DNA of 64,000 bases from NCBI RefSeq assembly GCF_024363255.1, contig NZ_AP026070.1, positions 682,001 to 746,000 of the forward strand, read 5' to 3'. Under the pieces are notes generated by a model. The model had not been told where the DNA came from. It searched no databases and worked only from the letters and a program-made list of their open reading frames with translations. The position numbers were made by a program, and so were the translations under genes. The stretch comes from Shewanella sp. NFH-SH190041. Lineage in GTDB: Bacteria; Pseudomonadota; Gammaproteobacteria; Enterobacterales; Shewanellaceae. Below are positions 37,423-48,931 of the stretch, one piece after another (positions within the stretch are counted from its first letter, which is position 1; every line of letters begins with the position of its first letter).

Positions 37423-37972
37423 CATAAATTCCTGTAACCTCGTGTAATAATTCAACGGTCTGCTTGTTTAGTTCGGCATGCAGACCTTGTCCCCGGATAG
37501 TGAAATCATTGCCTTGTATATGAATTTCCTTATCAGATGTCATCACCATGGTCTTTAAATTCAGGCTGACATAGCTGGTGCTAATGTGCTGAATTGGCTC
37601 ATTGGGACTGATGGCGTCAATGATAACATTGTTTTGTAACACGACTTTATTGCTGTTTTTATCCAATGTGGCTTCACTGGCCTGAATGCGCCACTGCGCC
37701 TGTCCATTGGCGGGATACAGCAAATAAACAGGTTGAGTGAATGTGGTTTGATTGGATGCATCAAAATGCTCCATATGTGCAGCAGACAGCCGACTTTCGA
37801 CTTCGCCGGCATCATTGAAGCTAACTGAAGTCAGGTTGTCTGCAACGAAATCAGGTTGAATAACATGACTTTGCGGAGTGTTTTCTGCTGCATTTTTTTT
37901 AACATAGGCCTGCCAATACAGGCCCAGCGCCACGGAAAAAAATAACACAATAGCCAGTGTTACCCGGTTCAT
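37412..37972 (-). CDS. lptC: LPS export inner-membrane protein LptC
   Basis: 186-residue bitopic protein with one N-terminal span (about 5-22) and a periplasmic jellyroll that receives LPS from LptBFG and hands it to LptA. Stop overlaps lptA by 11 bp and start overlaps kdsC by 4 bp, showing a tight operon. Confidence 0.92.
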   Translation of the reverse strand: MNRVTLAIVLFFSVALGLYWQAYVKKNAAENTPQSHVIQPDFVADNLTSVSFNDAGEVESRLSAAHMEHFDASNQTTFTQPVYLLYPANGQAQWRIQASEATLDKNSNKVVLQNNVIIDAISPNEPIQHISTSYVSLNLKTMVMTSDKEIHIQGNDFTIRGQGLHAELNKQTVELLHEVTGIYEPD

Positions 37973-38520
37973 ACACTCATCCCGTGGGCGGCATCCAACT
38001 TATTTTGGCTCTGGAGCAATAAGTCGGCGAGTTCACGCACGGCCCCAAAGCCCCCATTGGTATAGGTGACTAAATGGGCATGTTGTTTGACGGCAGGGTG
38101 TCCATCAGCGACGCAAACCGCGAGGCCGACATTCCGCATCACTGGTAGATCAACAATATCATCACCGATATAGGCCACTTCTTCTGGTTGGAGATTATAC
38201 TTTGTGAGTAGCGCGGTAAAAGGCTGTAATTTGTCATCCACCCCCTGAAAAATCTCACTCACGCCCAAGGCGGTCATACGGTTTTCCACTAATTGAGATT
38301 GGCGACCAGTAATAATGGCGATATTAAATCCGGTCGACAGTAGCGAACGGATGCCATACCCATCCCGGGTATGAAATGCTTTTAATTCTTCTCCGCTGTT
38401 ACTGAGGTAGATGCGACCATCAGAAAAGACACCATCCACATCACAGATCAGCAGTTTAATTTTCGATGCCTTGTGCCAGACATCCGCGGCAACAGGACCA
38501 TAGAACCCCTGTTTTTGCAT
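37969..38520 (-). CDS. kdsC: 3-deoxy-D-manno-octulosonate 8-phosphate phosphatase
   Basis: 183-residue HAD phosphatase making free Kdo for lipid A-core synthesis. Motif I ICDVDGVFSDG, motif II IITGRQSQL, and motif IV GDDIVDLPVM are visible. Cytoplasmic tetramer. One base separates its start from the kdsD stop. Confidence 0.95.
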   Translation of the reverse strand: MQKQGFYGPVAADVWHKASKIKLLICDVDGVFSDGRIYLSNSGEELKAFHTRDGYGIRSLLSTGFNIAIITGRQSQLVENRMTALGVSEIFQGVDDKLQPFTALLTKYNLQPEEVAYIGDDIVDLPVMRNVGLAVCVADGHPAVKQHAHLVTYTNGGFGAVRELADLLLQSQNKLDAAHGMSV

Positions 38521-38521
38521 G

Positions 38522-39499
38522 TTACATCACTCCTGCTTTAACCATATCCAGCATATTTAACGCGCCGACGGGGTGTTTTTGTTCATCAACGATGATAAGT
38601 CCATTGATGTTTTTTTCATCCATCACTTTGAGCGCTTGGGCTGCCAGTACATTGCTGCCAAGAGTAACACAATTTTTTGTCATCACTCGGGCTATTGGTG
38701 TGCTGCGTAGGTCGACTTCGGCATCAATAACCCGGCGTAGGTCTCCATCGGTGAAAATACCGGCAAGCTGCCCTTGATTATCAATTACTGCGGTCATGCC
38801 GAGCCCTTTGCGGGAAATTTCATACAGGGCATCGGTAATGCAGATATCATCCTGTACCAGAGGCAGTTCCTCTCCACAGTGCATAATGTCATTGACTTTG
38901 AGTAACAGCTTGCGTCCTAAACTGCCTCCTGGGTGGGAAAGGGCAAAATCATCCCGGGTAAATCCTTTGGCCTGTAATAGGGCCACAGCCAGCGCATCGC
39001 CCATGACCAAAGTGGCCGTGGTGCTTGAGGTCGGGGCCAATCCCAGCGGACAAGCTTCTTCTGGTACCTGAATACAAAGATGTAACTGTGAGTGACGCGC
39101 CATATTGGATTCGGGTTTACCGGTAATGGCGATCATCTTGATGCCTCGTCGTTTAATCACCGGCATCAGAGTAAGTATTTCGCTGGATTCACCTGAGTTG
39201 GAAATGGCTAAAACCACGTCATTTTCAGAAATCATCCCCAGATCGCCGTGGCTTGCTTCACCCGGATGAACAAAAAAAGCAGGGGTTCCGGTGCTGGCCA
39301 GTGTAGCGGCAATTTTATTGCCGACATGCCCTGATTTACCCATGCCCATTACGATAATTTTACCACTGCAGGCCAGCATCATTTCACAGGCATCGGCAAA
39401 TGCTTCGCTGTCGACAAACTGATAAAGATTATCCAGTGCATGTTTTTCGGTATCGATCACTTTGCGCCCCCATTGGCGCAACTGTTGTCTGTCATTCAT
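38522..39499 (-). CDS. kdsD: Arabinose-5-phosphate isomerase
   Basis: 325-residue isomerase converting ribulose 5-phosphate to arabinose 5-phosphate, the first step toward Kdo. N-terminal SIS domain with GMGKSGHVGNKIAATLASTG, and two CBS domains in the C-terminal third (from about 205). It is the paralogue that lies with kdsC and the lpt genes. Confidence 0.95.
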   Translation of the reverse strand: MNDRQQLRQWGRKVIDTEKHALDNLYQFVDSEAFADACEMMLACSGKIIVMGMGKSGHVGNKIAATLASTGTPAFFVHPGEASHGDLGMISENDVVLAISNSGESSEILTLMPVIKRRGIKMIAITGKPESNMARHSQLHLCIQVPEEACPLGLAPTSSTTATLVMGDALAVALLQAKGFTRDDFALSHPGGSLGRKLLLKVNDIMHCGEELPLVQDDICITDALYEISRKGLGMTAVIDNQGQLAGIFTDGDLRRVIDAEVDLRSTPIARVMTKNCVTLGSNVLAAQALKVMDEKNINGLIIVDEQKHPVGALNMLDMVKAGVM

Positions 39500-39526
39500 T
39501 TCAGGATCTCTCTGGGTTTTCAGTGA

Positions 39527-40489
39527 TTACACTGACTGAAACAGCATGAATTGATAAGCGGCAAAAGTGATAAGTAATAACGCCCCATGCCAGCGTTTAA
39601 GTTCCCGCCTTCTGCCACTGAGCAGCACTAACAGCGCCAGCGAGCTGCTGGTTGCCAGCACCATATAAAAATCTCGGCTACCGGCTTGGGCATCAATTGT
39701 ACCGGGCGCCAGCAGTCCTGGGATAGCCAATACCGCAAGAATATTGAACAGATTAGAACCGACAATATTGCCGATCGCCAGATCGTCTTCTTTCTTCAAC
39801 ACACCAGCGATGCATGCCGCTAATTCTGGCAAACTGGTGCCCACAGCAATAATGGTCAGGCCGATGACTAAGTCGGATAAACCAAATGCTTGGGCGATAC
39901 CTACAGCACCGTCCACCATATAATCCGCTGACAGTGGCAGCAGAATAATACCGACAACGAGCCAGAATAAGGCTCTTGTAGTGGGCACATCCCGCGGAAC
40001 TTCACTGTCAGTTTCATCAGCAAAGGCATCTTGCTGTTTATTGGTCAGGGCATGCCAAATAAAGTATCCCATTAACAAGATAAATACGCCCAGTAGCAGT
40101 ATGCCATCGAGCCGGGACAATACTCCGTCATGGAGCAGATAACCGGCAAGGATAGTGGCCGCCAACATAATAGGGATTTCACGGATCAGCGTCTGAGAGC
40201 TAACGGCAATGGCACCTAACAGGGCGGTAACGCCGAGTATCAGGGTAATATTGGCAATATTTGAGCCCAAAACATTACCAATCGCTGTATCTGTCATGCC
40301 ATTTAATGATGCACTGGCGGCGACAAACATTTCCGGCGCGCTGCTGCCCATGGCAACAATGGTTAGCCCTATCAACATAGGGGGTAGGCCAAGATTGCGG
40401 GCGAATGCCGCTGCACCGTAGACAAATTTATCCGCACTCCATACCAGTACGGCTAATCCAGCAACCAACAGGAAAATGTTAAACAACAT
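39527..40489 (-). CDS. yrbG: Calcium/sodium antiporter YrbG-like
   Basis: 320-residue inner-membrane exchanger with ten spans and two inverted repeats, each holding a GSSAPEMFVA/GTSLPELAA signature typical of cation/calcium antiporters. First gene of the kds-lpt operon, as in E. coli. Ion specificity not determined. Confidence 0.92.
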   Translation of the reverse strand: MLFNIFLLVAGLAVLVWSADKFVYGAAAFARNLGLPPMLIGLTIVAMGSSAPEMFVAASASLNGMTDTAIGNVLGSNIANITLILGVTALLGAIAVSSQTLIREIPIMLAATILAGYLLHDGVLSRLDGILLLGVFILLMGYFIWHALTNKQQDAFADETDSEVPRDVPTTRALFWLVVGIILLPLSADYMVDGAVGIAQAFGLSDLVIGLTIIAVGTSLPELAACIAGVLKKEDDLAIGNIVGSNLFNILAVLAIPGLLAPGTIDAQAGSRDFYMVLATSSSLALLVLLSGRRRELKRWHGALLLITFAAYQFMLFQSV

Positions 40490-40704
40490 GACGAGGGGTA
40501 ATTATTATGAGTTCTGAGGCGCATTTTCGCCGTATTCAGGGCAAATTGAAAGTATTGCCGTCCCAGAGTGTTGATTGTGTTGTTTATAGTGGTTTGATTA
40601 CGTACAATTTCACGCTTCGTACCGGTGTCCTGAACCGGTTGAGGAATACGCAATCAGAAAGGCATTTTTCTTGTTTTTCTGTATCACAATGGTCGGAATG
40701 AAAC
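40490..40704. promoter_or_regulatory. Divergent intergenic region between yrbG and mlaF
   Basis: 215 bp between divergent conserved operons; it must carry promoters for both. I found no clear hexamers. A 64-codon frame on the plus strand looks like chance. Confidence 0.4.
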
Positions 40705-41517
40705 ATGACCCAGAATTCAGCACCCCTAGTGGAAGTCCGTAATCTTGGATTTCGGCGGGGCGACAGAGTCATTTATGACGATATCAGTCTGACAATCCCC
40801 CGGGGTAAAGTGACGGCTATTATGGGCCCCAGCGGCATCGGTAAAACGACGCTGCTGAAATTAATTGGCGGCCAGTTAACACCGGATAGTGGTGAGATAC
40901 TGTTTGATGGTGAAAATGTGCATCAAGCCAGTCGTAAGTCATTATTTGCTATGCGTAAACGGATGAGCATGCTGTTTCAGAGCGGCGCACTGTTTACCGA
41001 TATGAATGTGTTTGACAATGTGGCATTTGCGCTGCGGGAACACACCAAATTGCCTGAACCCTTAATCCGCACTCTGGTGCTGATGAAGCTGGAAGCTGTA
41101 GGGCTACGCGGCGCAGCGCAGTTGATGCCGAATGAGTTATCCGGTGGGATGCAACGCCGGGCAGCCCTTGCCCGGGCGATTGCCATGGAGCCGGAGATGG
41201 TAATGTATGATGAGCCATTTGCTGGGCAGGACCCGATTTCTATGGGGGTATTGGTTAAGCTTATCCGTGAATTATCCCATGCATTAAATCTCACCTCGAT
41301 TGTGGTTTCACATGATGTGGCAGAGGTGATGAGTATTGCTGATTACGTCTATGTTCTGGCTGGGAAAAAACTGATAGCACAGGGTACACCGCAGGCCCTG
41401 TATCAAGCCGAAGATAATGCTGAGCTACAGCAGTTTTTGCGCGGTGAGCCAGATGGCCCGGTGCCTTTTCATTATCCGGCAAAAGAGTTTGTACAGGAGT
41501 TACGTCATGGTGCTTGA
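40705..41517 (+). CDS. mlaF: Phospholipid ABC transporter ATPase MlaF
   Basis: 270-residue ATPase of the MlaFEDB complex that moves phospholipids between the inner membrane and the periplasm to keep outer-membrane asymmetry. Walker A GPSGIGKT (41-48), signature [15 protein letters not shown], Walker [14 protein letters not shown]. Overlaps mlaE by 11 bp. Confidence 0.95.
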   Translation: MTQNSAPLVEVRNLGFRRGDRVIYDDISLTIPRGKVTAIMGPSGIGKTTLLKLIGGQLTPDSGEILFDGENVHQASRKSLFAMRKRMSMLFQSGALFTDMNVFDNVAFALREHTKLPEPLIRTLVLMKLEAVGLRGAAQLMPNELSGGMQRRAALARAIAMEPEMVMYDEPFAGQDPISMGVLVKLIRELSHALNLTSIVVSHDVAEVMSIADYVYVLAGKKLIAQGTPQALYQAEDNAELQQFLRGEPDGPVPFHYPAKEFVQELRHGA

Positions 41518-42286
41518 TGCCGTTGCTGCGCTGGGTCGCAGTGCCATCGAGACGGTAGCCGGTTTGGGCCGGGCTGGATTGATGTTGTGGGGTGCGGTGT
41601 GCCGTGTGCCTAATCCACGCAAGGGGCTGCCATTACTGATAAAACAGATTTATGTCGTTGGGGTGCAATCCATGGTGATTGTGCTGGTCTCCGGTCTGTT
41701 TATCGGCATGGTGCTGGCGCTACAGGGATACACCATTTTGGTGGATTTTGGCACAGAAGAAAGTCTTGGCCCCATGGTGGCACTGAGCCTGCTGCGGGAA
41801 CTCGGTCCTGTAGTAACGGCGCTGCTATTTGCTGGGCGGGCAGGTAGTGCACTGACGGCTGAAATTGGACTGATGAAAAGTACCGAGCAGTTATCCAGCC
41901 TTGAGATGATGGCTATCGATCCCCTGAGGCAGATTATCGCTCCAAGGTTTTGGGCAGGGGTGATCAGTATGCCGCTATTGGCGGTGATGTTTACCGCAGT
42001 GGGGATCCTCGGTGGCCATTTGGTTGGGGTTGAATGGAAAGGAATTGATCAGGGCACCTTCTGGTCTATTTTGCAGGCGTCGGTCGAGTGGCGGCAAGAT
42101 ATCGTTAACTGCCTGATTAAGAGTGGTGTGTTTGCCGTGGTTGTGACTTGGATTGCCCTATATCGGGGCTATCAGGTGGTGCCGAATCCGGAAGGGATCA
42201 GTAAAGCCACAACCCAGACTGTGGTGCAGTCTAGCCTAGCTGTATTAGCGCTGGATTTTCTGCTGACAGCCATGATGTTTGGCTAA
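41507..42286 (+). CDS. mlaE: Phospholipid ABC transporter permease MlaE
   Basis: 259-residue permease with about five or six spans and the MlaE signature [25 protein letters not shown] at 41507 lies within the last codons of mlaF. Works with MlaF, MlaD and MlaB. Confidence 0.94.
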   Translation: MVLDAVAALGRSAIETVAGLGRAGLMLWGAVCRVPNPRKGLPLLIKQIYVVGVQSMVIVLVSGLFIGMVLALQGYTILVDFGTEESLGPMVALSLLRELGPVVTALLFAGRAGSALTAEIGLMKSTEQLSSLEMMAIDPLRQIIAPRFWAGVISMPLLAVMFTAVGILGGHLVGVEWKGIDQGTFWSILQASVEWRQDIVNCLIKSGVFAVVVTWIALYRGYQVVPNPEGISKATTQTVVQSSLAVLALDFLLTAMMFG

Positions 42287-42319
42287 GTGCGCAGCATAGA
42301 TAAGAACAGGTAATAAAGT

Positions 42320-42790
42320 ATGTTGAGTCGGAAAATTGAAATTATGGTCGGGGGCTTTTTGCTCGCGGGCCTGGCTGCATTTTTAGTATTGGTATTTAAA
42401 GTCGCGAATGTGGATATGCAGTCTGCTGATCAGGCCTATACCCTGAAAGCCACCTTTACCAACATTGGTGGGCTGAAAGTGCGCTCACCGGTGAAGGTCG
42501 GTGGTGTGGTTGTGGGCAGGGTCAGCAGCATCACGTTGGATCCCGTCAGACTAGAGCCGGTGGTGACCATGAGCATTGAAAAGCGTTATAACCAGTTTCC
42601 GGATACCAGTAGTATTGCTATTTTGACTTCAGGGCTGCTTGGTGAGCAATTTTTGGGACTGACGCCGGGATTTGTGGATGAGGATGTTTCCATGCTGGGT
42701 AATGGTGACACGATTGAAGATACCCATGGCGCATTGGTACTGGAAGACTTAATCGGTCAGTTTCTTTACAGTATGGGCAAAGATAAATAG
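42320..42790 (+). CDS. mlaD: Phospholipid-binding MCE-domain protein MlaD
   Basis: 156-residue protein with one N-terminal span (about 8-28) and an MCE domain (FTNIGGLKVRSPVKVGGVVVG) forming a hexameric ring in the periplasm. Third gene of the operon. Confidence 0.95.
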   Translation: MLSRKIEIMVGGFLLAGLAAFLVLVFKVANVDMQSADQAYTLKATFTNIGGLKVRSPVKVGGVVVGRVSSITLDPVRLEPVVTMSIEKRYNQFPDTSSIAILTSGLLGEQFLGLTPGFVDEDVSMLGNGDTIEDTHGALVLEDLIGQFLYSMGKDK

Positions 42791-42799
42791 GAGTACCCC

Positions 42800-43459
42800 A
42801 TGTGGAAAGGTATGTTAAGCGGCCTACTAGGCCTGTGTTTGGCAGCGGTAGCTTGTGTTAGTCAGGCTCAGACGCAAATTGATACGCATAATCCTTATGC
42901 CATGATGAAGGCGGTAGCAAATCAAACCTTTGCGCGTTTCCATGCCGACAAGACCAAAATTGATGCGGATAAAAACTACTTGAAGGTGATTGTTGCCCAA
43001 GAGCTCATGCCGTATGTTGACTATAAATATGCGGCACTTAAGGCCATGGGGCGCTATGTTCGCAGTGCCACACCGCAGCAGCGTCAGGCATTTGCTGATG
43101 CTTTTGAAGGGTATTTGGTCACCACTTATGCCCAGGCATTTACTGCTTATACCAATCAAACTGTGGAGTTTGATCCTGGTCGGGGATACGCCGATCAAAA
43201 ACAGTTGCAAGTTGATGTACGGATTATTGAAGCGGGGCGGCCAGATATCAAAGTCGCTTTCAAGGTGCGCCGTCTAAAAGATGGTAGCTGGAAAGCGTTT
43301 GATATGATTGCCGAAGGCGTTAGTTTATTGCGCTCTAAAACTTCAGAATTTGATGTGTTGATCCGTCAGCAAGGGTTAGATGCTGTTATCAAGCTGCTAA
43401 AAGAAAAAGCGGCTGATAGTATTACGGAAAAATCTTCCGCCCATGAGCAGGCCGCATGA
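42800..43459 (+). CDS. mlaC: Periplasmic phospholipid carrier MlaC
   Basis: 219-residue periplasmic protein with a signal peptide (cleavage after SQAQ, about residue 24) and the MlaC/Ttg2D fold. It shuttles phospholipid between the outer-membrane MlaA complex and MlaFEDB. Nine bases after mlaD; overlaps mlaB by 4 bp. Confidence 0.93.
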   Translation: MWKGMLSGLLGLCLAAVACVSQAQTQIDTHNPYAMMKAVANQTFARFHADKTKIDADKNYLKVIVAQELMPYVDYKYAALKAMGRYVRSATPQQRQAFADAFEGYLVTTYAQAFTAYTNQTVEFDPGRGYADQKQLQVDVRIIEAGRPDIKVAFKVRRLKDGSWKAFDMIAEGVSLLRSKTSEFDVLIRQQGLDAVIKLLKEKAADSITEKSSAHEQAA

Positions 43460-43746
43460 TAACACTTCGGCATAATGGTGAGACTTGTTATATCAGTGGT
43501 AGTTTGCAACTGGAGGATATTGCTGGTTTGTGGCCAAGGCACCAACAGCTATTAACGGCAGAAACACGTTACCTTGATTTGTCTGAGCTAAATTACAGTG
43601 ATAGTGCTGGATTGGCATTTTTGCTGCAGCTTTGGCAACAAACTACCGCAACAGATACCCAAGTGCGGTTAATTGCACCATCAGAGCAATTATGCCGTTT
43701 GATCGCGCTTTATAACCTACAGGCATTTTTTAGTAGTCATCATTGA
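43456..43746 (+). CDS. mlaB: STAS-domain protein MlaB
   Basis: 96-residue cytoplasmic STAS protein, the regulatory subunit of MlaFEDB. The conserved YSDSAGLAFLLQL with its Asp/Ser pair is present. Overlaps mlaC by 4 bp. Confidence 0.92.
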   Translation: MITLRHNGETCYISGSLQLEDIAGLWPRHQQLLTAETRYLDLSELNYSDSAGLAFLLQLWQQTTATDTQVRLIAPSEQLCRLIALYNLQAFFSSHH

Positions 43747-43853
43747 TGACTACCGTGGATGCCGGGGTGATAAACTTGCCGCAAGGCAAGATACACCGGA
43801 CGGAATACCGGTGATTTTACAATAGGTAATCTTCAAACTTAAGGTAATCAATC

Positions 43854-44111
43854 ATGGAATGTAAAGATATCGAAAAGATGCTGATTGACGCGTTGTCTCT
43901 GGAAGAGGCGCACATCAGCACTGATGGCAGTCATTTCAAGGTGATTGCTGTTGGCGAATGTTTCGACGGCCTGAGCCGCATTAAACAGCAACAGGCTGTG
44001 TATGGTCCGTTGATGGAACACATCACCAGCGGTCAGTTGCATGCTGTAACCATTAAAACTTTCACGCCGACTCAATGGAAACGCGAAAAAGTTTTCAACA
44101 TGCCAATGTAG
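43854..44111 (+). CDS. ibaG: BolA-family protein IbaG
   Basis: 85-residue BolA-type protein (IbaG). BolA proteins partner with monothiol glutaredoxins in iron-sulfur handling. Its FKVIAVGECFDGLSRIKQQQAVYG segment carries the BolA fold. Lies between mlaB and murA as in E. coli. Confidence 0.93.
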   Translation: MECKDIEKMLIDALSLEEAHISTDGSHFKVIAVGECFDGLSRIKQQQAVYGPLMEHITSGQLHAVTIKTFTPTQWKREKVFNMPM

Positions 44112-45389
<1,278 letters not shown>

Positions 45390-45406
45390 ACCTAATTGTC
45401 TGAGTG

Positions 45407-45435
45407 AAAGGCACTGTTATCAGTGCCTTTTTTGT
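45407..45435 (+). terminator. Rho-independent terminator after murA
   Basis: AAAGGCACTG (45407-45416) pairs with CAGTGCCTTT (45421-45430) around TTAT, then T-run. Confidence 0.95.
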
Positions 45436-45622
45436 GACTTCAGCACATTGCCATCAGATTTGTTTCAGGAGTAAACTAATCGAAGGTAACAAAGGGTTAC
45501 CACAACTGGCAACTTCTCTCTCGCTGCATTCGCAGCCCCAGACCAGTCTCCAGCTGTTTGTGAATATTGCTAGACTTGATGCGCTGTTAATGCTGCTGCA
45601 TAACAGGCAACGGAGAATACTT

Positions 45623-45760
45623 ATGAGCAAAGAGCACCATTCAAGTAAGAACGTCAAAAAACAACCTCAACACAGTTTGAAAGAGAAACGTGCTGCTAAA
45701 GCCGCGAAAAAGCAGGCCAGAATGACAGCTGGCAACACTGTTGAGGGCACTACCAAGTAG
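45623..45760 (+). CDS. Small basic hypothetical protein, 45 residues
   Basis: 45-residue, lysine-rich protein (MSKEHHSSKNVKKQPQHSLK then a KEKRAAKAAKKQAR block), no membrane span or signal. The ATG has CGGAG upstream. Sequence upstream in the same frame lacks another good start. I do not recognise the family; a nucleic-acid-binding role is only a guess. A dyad resembling a terminator lies at 45770-45803. Confidence 0.6.
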   Translation: MSKEHHSSKNVKKQPQHSLKEKRAAKAAKKQARMTAGNTVEGTTK

Positions 45761-45769
45761 TTTTGATGT

Positions 45770-45803
45770 GTATCCTGGGGCACCGCACTGTGCTCCGGGT
45801 ATA
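45770..45803 (+). terminator. Imperfect hairpin after the small basic protein
   Basis: GTATCC..GGGCAC pairs with GTGCTC..GGTATAC with small bulges, followed by TTTATTG. Weak T-tract. Confidence 0.5.
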
Positions 45804-45941
45804 CTTTATTGAATATCTATTCCTTCCATTTTTGTTGTGATTTTATTCTGATATTTTCCTGTATCCATCTGTGTTTCCTTCAGCAAACAGGTAGTCATAC
45901 CACATATGAGTTAGCTGGAAAGTGAGACAACATCAGATAAG

Positions 45942-45967
45942 AAAAAACCCGCACAGGGCGGGTTTTT
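45942..45967 (-). terminator. Rho-independent terminator after rraB
   Basis: AAAAACCCGC / GCGGGTTTTT stem with short loop; T-run on the minus strand after rraB, and also on the plus strand. Confidence 0.88.
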
Positions 45968-45984
45968 AATCATAGCGCTGCAGA

Positions 45985-46374
45985 TTAATGCAGTGTCTCA
46001 TCATCATCTTCAGGCAGCTCATCACCGATAAAATAGGTGCCCCAGCCGTCATAATCCACTTTATGTTTGGCTGCCAGTGCAATCAGTTGCTCACAGGCCT
46101 GATCCAATAATGGCAGTTTTAATGCATGGTTGGCGATGGCGTCAAAACAGTAGATTACACCACCATCTTCTAGTTCCATCTCTTCTGCATCATTGACTTC
46201 AAAACCCAGTTTGAAAGCATCAACCGCGGCTTTTTCCAGTCGGTCGAAATTGGTGCAGCAGAAATGGTGCTCGATGGTGTATTCCGCATCCGGATCAGAA
46301 CCGTCGTCTAACAGCGCCTGTACGATATCGCGGTTTTCTTCCAGCTGCTCCTGCAGCAAACGTTCAATTGACAT
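45985..46374 (-). CDS. rraB: RNase E inhibitor RraB
   Basis: 129-residue acidic cytoplasmic protein that binds RNase E and modulates mRNA decay. Contains [19 protein letters not shown] and the [14 protein letters not shown] end of the family. ATG at 46374 is chosen by GGAGA upstream. Confidence 0.92.
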   Translation of the reverse strand: MSIERLLQEQLEENRDIVQALLDDGSDPDAEYTIEHHFCCTNFDRLEKAAVDAFKLGFEVNDAEEMELEDGGVIYCFDAIANHALKLPLLDQACEQLIALAAKHKVDYDGWGTYFIGDELPEDDDETLH

Positions 46375-46408
46375 GGGTATCTCCAAAATAGTCAGCAGCG
46401 GGAGTATA

Positions 46409-47200
46409 TCAGACCGCAGCGGGTTTCCCCATCATGCTGCCAGCCTCGTGATCCAGTTCTGCCAGTTTGTCCGCCATCAAGCTGTGTACCTTAGCCGATA
46501 GGGGCTTTACATCTTCTTTACTCAGTCCCTCTGTGGAAATTGGTGCCATGACCTCGATAATAACCACCCCATTATTCCAGCGATTAAGGTGGATATTACT
46601 TTGGTTTGAAGCAACAACAGGCACAATGGGGACGCCAGCTGCAATCGCGGTATGAAACGCACCAGCCTTAAAGGGCAGCAATCCTTTCCCTCTGCTGCGG
46701 GTTCCTTCTGGAAAGATCCAGACCGACAGACACTTTTCTTTAATTTTCCGAGCCGTATCCGCCATGGTGCTAAAGGCTTTGTGCCGGTTATTACGGTCGA
46801 TCAAAATATTACCAGACAGCCAGTAAATCTGGCCAAATAGTGGCATCCACACAATACTTTTTTTCCCCAGACTGACAGTGCCTTTAGGTACTGCGGCAGT
46901 ATGGGTAAACATATCGTAATTATTTTGGTGATTAGCCAGATAAATACAGGGTGAAGGTGAAGGCGTTTGAGGCTGACGGACAATGACCTTAATACCTAAC
47001 ACGGGTGCCACAGCTGAAAATAGCTTGGCGAACATATGTACATTATCTCTGTGTCTGGGTCTGAACAGGCAATACAGGCCCCCAAAAACGAAAGCCAGCA
47101 TCAGCATGATGGCCAGCAGCAGACTTCTGACGATTAATAGCACGACAGTCTCCGGCGAAAAAATTGGCGACAGTATAGCCAGCATTGTTCTGTCGCTCAA
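46409..47200 (-). CDS. plsC: 1-acyl-sn-glycerol-3-phosphate acyltransferase
   Basis: 263-residue membrane-associated acyltransferase making phosphatidic acid. Motif NHQNNYD (NHxxxxD) and FPEGTRSRG are clear, and the protein lines up with E. coli PlsC. The N-terminus has a membrane segment (about 18-40). The exact start is uncertain; GTG and other in-frame codons after residue 15 would give lengths closer to 245. Confidence 0.92.
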   Translation of the reverse strand: MSDRTMLAILSPIFSPETVVLLIVRSLLLAIMLMLAFVFGGLYCLFRPRHRDNVHMFAKLFSAVAPVLGIKVIVRQPQTPSPSPCIYLANHQNNYDMFTHTAAVPKGTVSLGKKSIVWMPLFGQIYWLSGNILIDRNNRHKAFSTMADTARKIKEKCLSVWIFPEGTRSRGKGLLPFKAGAFHTAIAAGVPIVPVVASNQSNIHLNRWNNGVVIIEVMAPISTEGLSKEDVKPLSAKVHSLMADKLAELDHEAGSMMGKPAAV

Positions 47201-47246
47201 TCCTTTGGTAACGGGTGTACGCTTAATTAATGTCCATCCTTAAAAA

Positions 47247-48023
47247 TCAGTTAGTTAACCTTTTCCTCTGTTGGCTGAAAATCATCTCAATGGCGGCGTA
47301 GAGTAGTGCAATTATGGCCAGTGCAACGACGATTGTTGCCCCGGAAGGCAGATCCCACAGTGCAGAGCATACTAATCCGACAAGGTAGCCTAAAACGCCT
47401 ATCAGGTAGCAATGTAACAATTGATACCGGCCAGCGCGGTGTTGTATGGCCAGTGCTGGCATAATCAGGCTGCTAAAGACCAAATAGACGCCAACTAGAC
47501 TAACGGATTGGGTGATCAGCAGGGCGAACAGCAGGTAAAACCAGCGCCCCTGTAATAGCGCGGGATAGCGCCATAACAACAGGAGTAATCCGGCACTGAA
47601 TAGGGTCGGTACCATGAGTTGTGACCAAGACAGCCAGAGTATTTGGCCATCGAGCATCCGAGTCAGAATTTCAGCGCCATGGGGATCTTGTGCTAGCAAT
47701 AGCACTGCCATGGCTGCCGCTAACACATAGAGACAACCAATAATGGCTTCCAGTTGTTGCGACAAGTGTTTTTCCAACCAAGCGATCAATGCGGCTGCGC
47801 CTAAGGCGGCCAGCGTGGGTAATAGGAGCGTAATACCCGGCAGAAGCGGCTCTGGTAGCAAATGCATGATTACCGAGCCTAATGCCGCGACTTGGGCAAT
47901 GGCTAAATCTATAAAGATAATGCCGCGCCTCAGCACCTGACGACCCAATAGCACATGGGTCGTTAGGATCAGCAGTCCGGCTGCCAAGGCTGGCAATAAG
48001 ATGGTCAACAGCTCAGTGGTCAT
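47247..48023 (-). CDS. Metal ABC transporter permease, ZnuB-like
   Basis: 258-residue inner-membrane protein with about eight spans, containing the ABC-3 family features (RRGIIFIDLAIAQVAALGSV and LVGVYLVFSSLIMPALAI). It would transport Zn(II) or Mn(II) with the binding protein encoded just upstream (4-bp overlap). No ATPase gene adjoins it. Confidence 0.88.
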   Translation of the reverse strand: MTTELLTILLPALAAGLLILTTHVLLGRQVLRRGIIFIDLAIAQVAALGSVIMHLLPEPLLPGITLLLPTLAALGAAALIAWLEKHLSQQLEAIIGCLYVLAAAMAVLLLAQDPHGAEILTRMLDGQILWLSWSQLMVPTLFSAGLLLLLWRYPALLQGRWFYLLFALLITQSVSLVGVYLVFSSLIMPALAIQHRAGRYQLLHCYLIGVLGYLVGLVCSALWDLPSGATIVVALAIIALLYAAIEMIFSQQRKRLTN

Positions 48024-48931
48024 TGCAACACCTTTATCAGCCTTGTAATTAGACTGTCGTACAAGGCAAAAAGGTTTTGACTTTGCTTATCTCCGCCAAT
48101 AGAAATCGGCAGTACCGCCTGAGGTAAGTTGGTTTTGTCGGCCAACCAGTTGGCGCCGATTTGGTCCTGATAGCTCGCGGTGATAATGGCATCAATATCG
48201 CCCTGTTTGGCCCGGCTAAGCAGGGTTGCCAGATGGGACGATGATGGCGGTAGCCCAGGTTTGGGCTCTAAATCTGCCACCTGATTAATCCCCAGCCAAT
48301 GGTACAGATAGCGAAAACTGCTGTGGTAACCGATGACTTGCTTGCCGTGCAGGGGCTTTGCTAACTGTTGCCAGCGGGTAATACTCTGCTGCCAACGTTG
48401 AGCAAAATGGTCAAATTGCTGTTGATAAAAAGCCGTTTTTGCCGGCTCCAATTGCTTAAGGCGTACTGTCAGTGCTTGGGCTATTTGCAGTAGCCGGTGA
48501 GGATCAAGATGGACATGGGGATTGCCCCCGGCGTGAACATCCCCCATGGCCGCATCAATCCGGGTTGGTTTATCTAGGGTTTCCACTTGCTCTGCGGCAT
48601 AAAATAACCCCGGCTGCCCCGGTTGCACTGCAGGGTTAGCGGCTTTTTGTTGCAACATGGGCAGCCAGCCAACTTCCAGCTCTGCACCAGCACAGATGAC
48701 TAAATCCGCGCGGCGCATTTGGGCGATCAAACTGGGTCTGGCTTGGATCTGATGGGGGTCTTGCAGAGCCGTGGTTGCACTGTAGACATTGGCATCCGGT
48801 GCCAGTTCTTGCGCTAAGGCGGCATATTCCGGCTCACAGGCAAACACATTGAGTGCCGCCTGAGCCGGGGGCATTATCCAGATGACACTGAGCAATATGA
48901 CGGCTTGCAACGCGTTAGAATTGATGTGCAC
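48020..48931 (-). CDS. Metal ABC transporter substrate-binding protein, ZnuA-like
   Basis: 303-residue periplasmic TroA/ZnuA-type protein. Signal peptide (cleavage after AQA, about residue 25). Likely metal ligands are H60 (DPH), H139/H141 in GNPHVHLDPH and H203 in GYHSSF, with a C-terminal acidic residue as in the family. No His-rich loop. Overlaps the upstream outer-membrane gene by 17 bp and the permease by 4 bp, making a three-gene operon. Confidence 0.88.
   Translation of the reverse strand: MHINSNALQAVILLSVIWIMPPAQAALNVFACEPEYAALAQELAPDANVYSATTALQDPHQIQARPSLIAQMRRADLVICAGAELEVGWLPMLQQKAANPAVQPGQPGLFYAAEQVETLDKPTRIDAAMGDVHAGGNPHVHLDPHRLLQIAQALTVRLKQLEPAKTAFYQQQFDHFAQRWQQSITRWQQLAKPLHGKQVIGYHSSFRYLYHWLGINQVADLEPKPGLPPSSSHLATLLSRAKQGDIDAIITASYQDQIGANWLADKTNLPQAVLPISIGGDKQSQNLFALYDSLITRLIKVLQ

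Noticed and set aside
40507..40701. 64-codon frame between yrbG and mlaF
   Set aside because: Occupies the divergent promoter region, low-complexity product, no ribosome-binding site.
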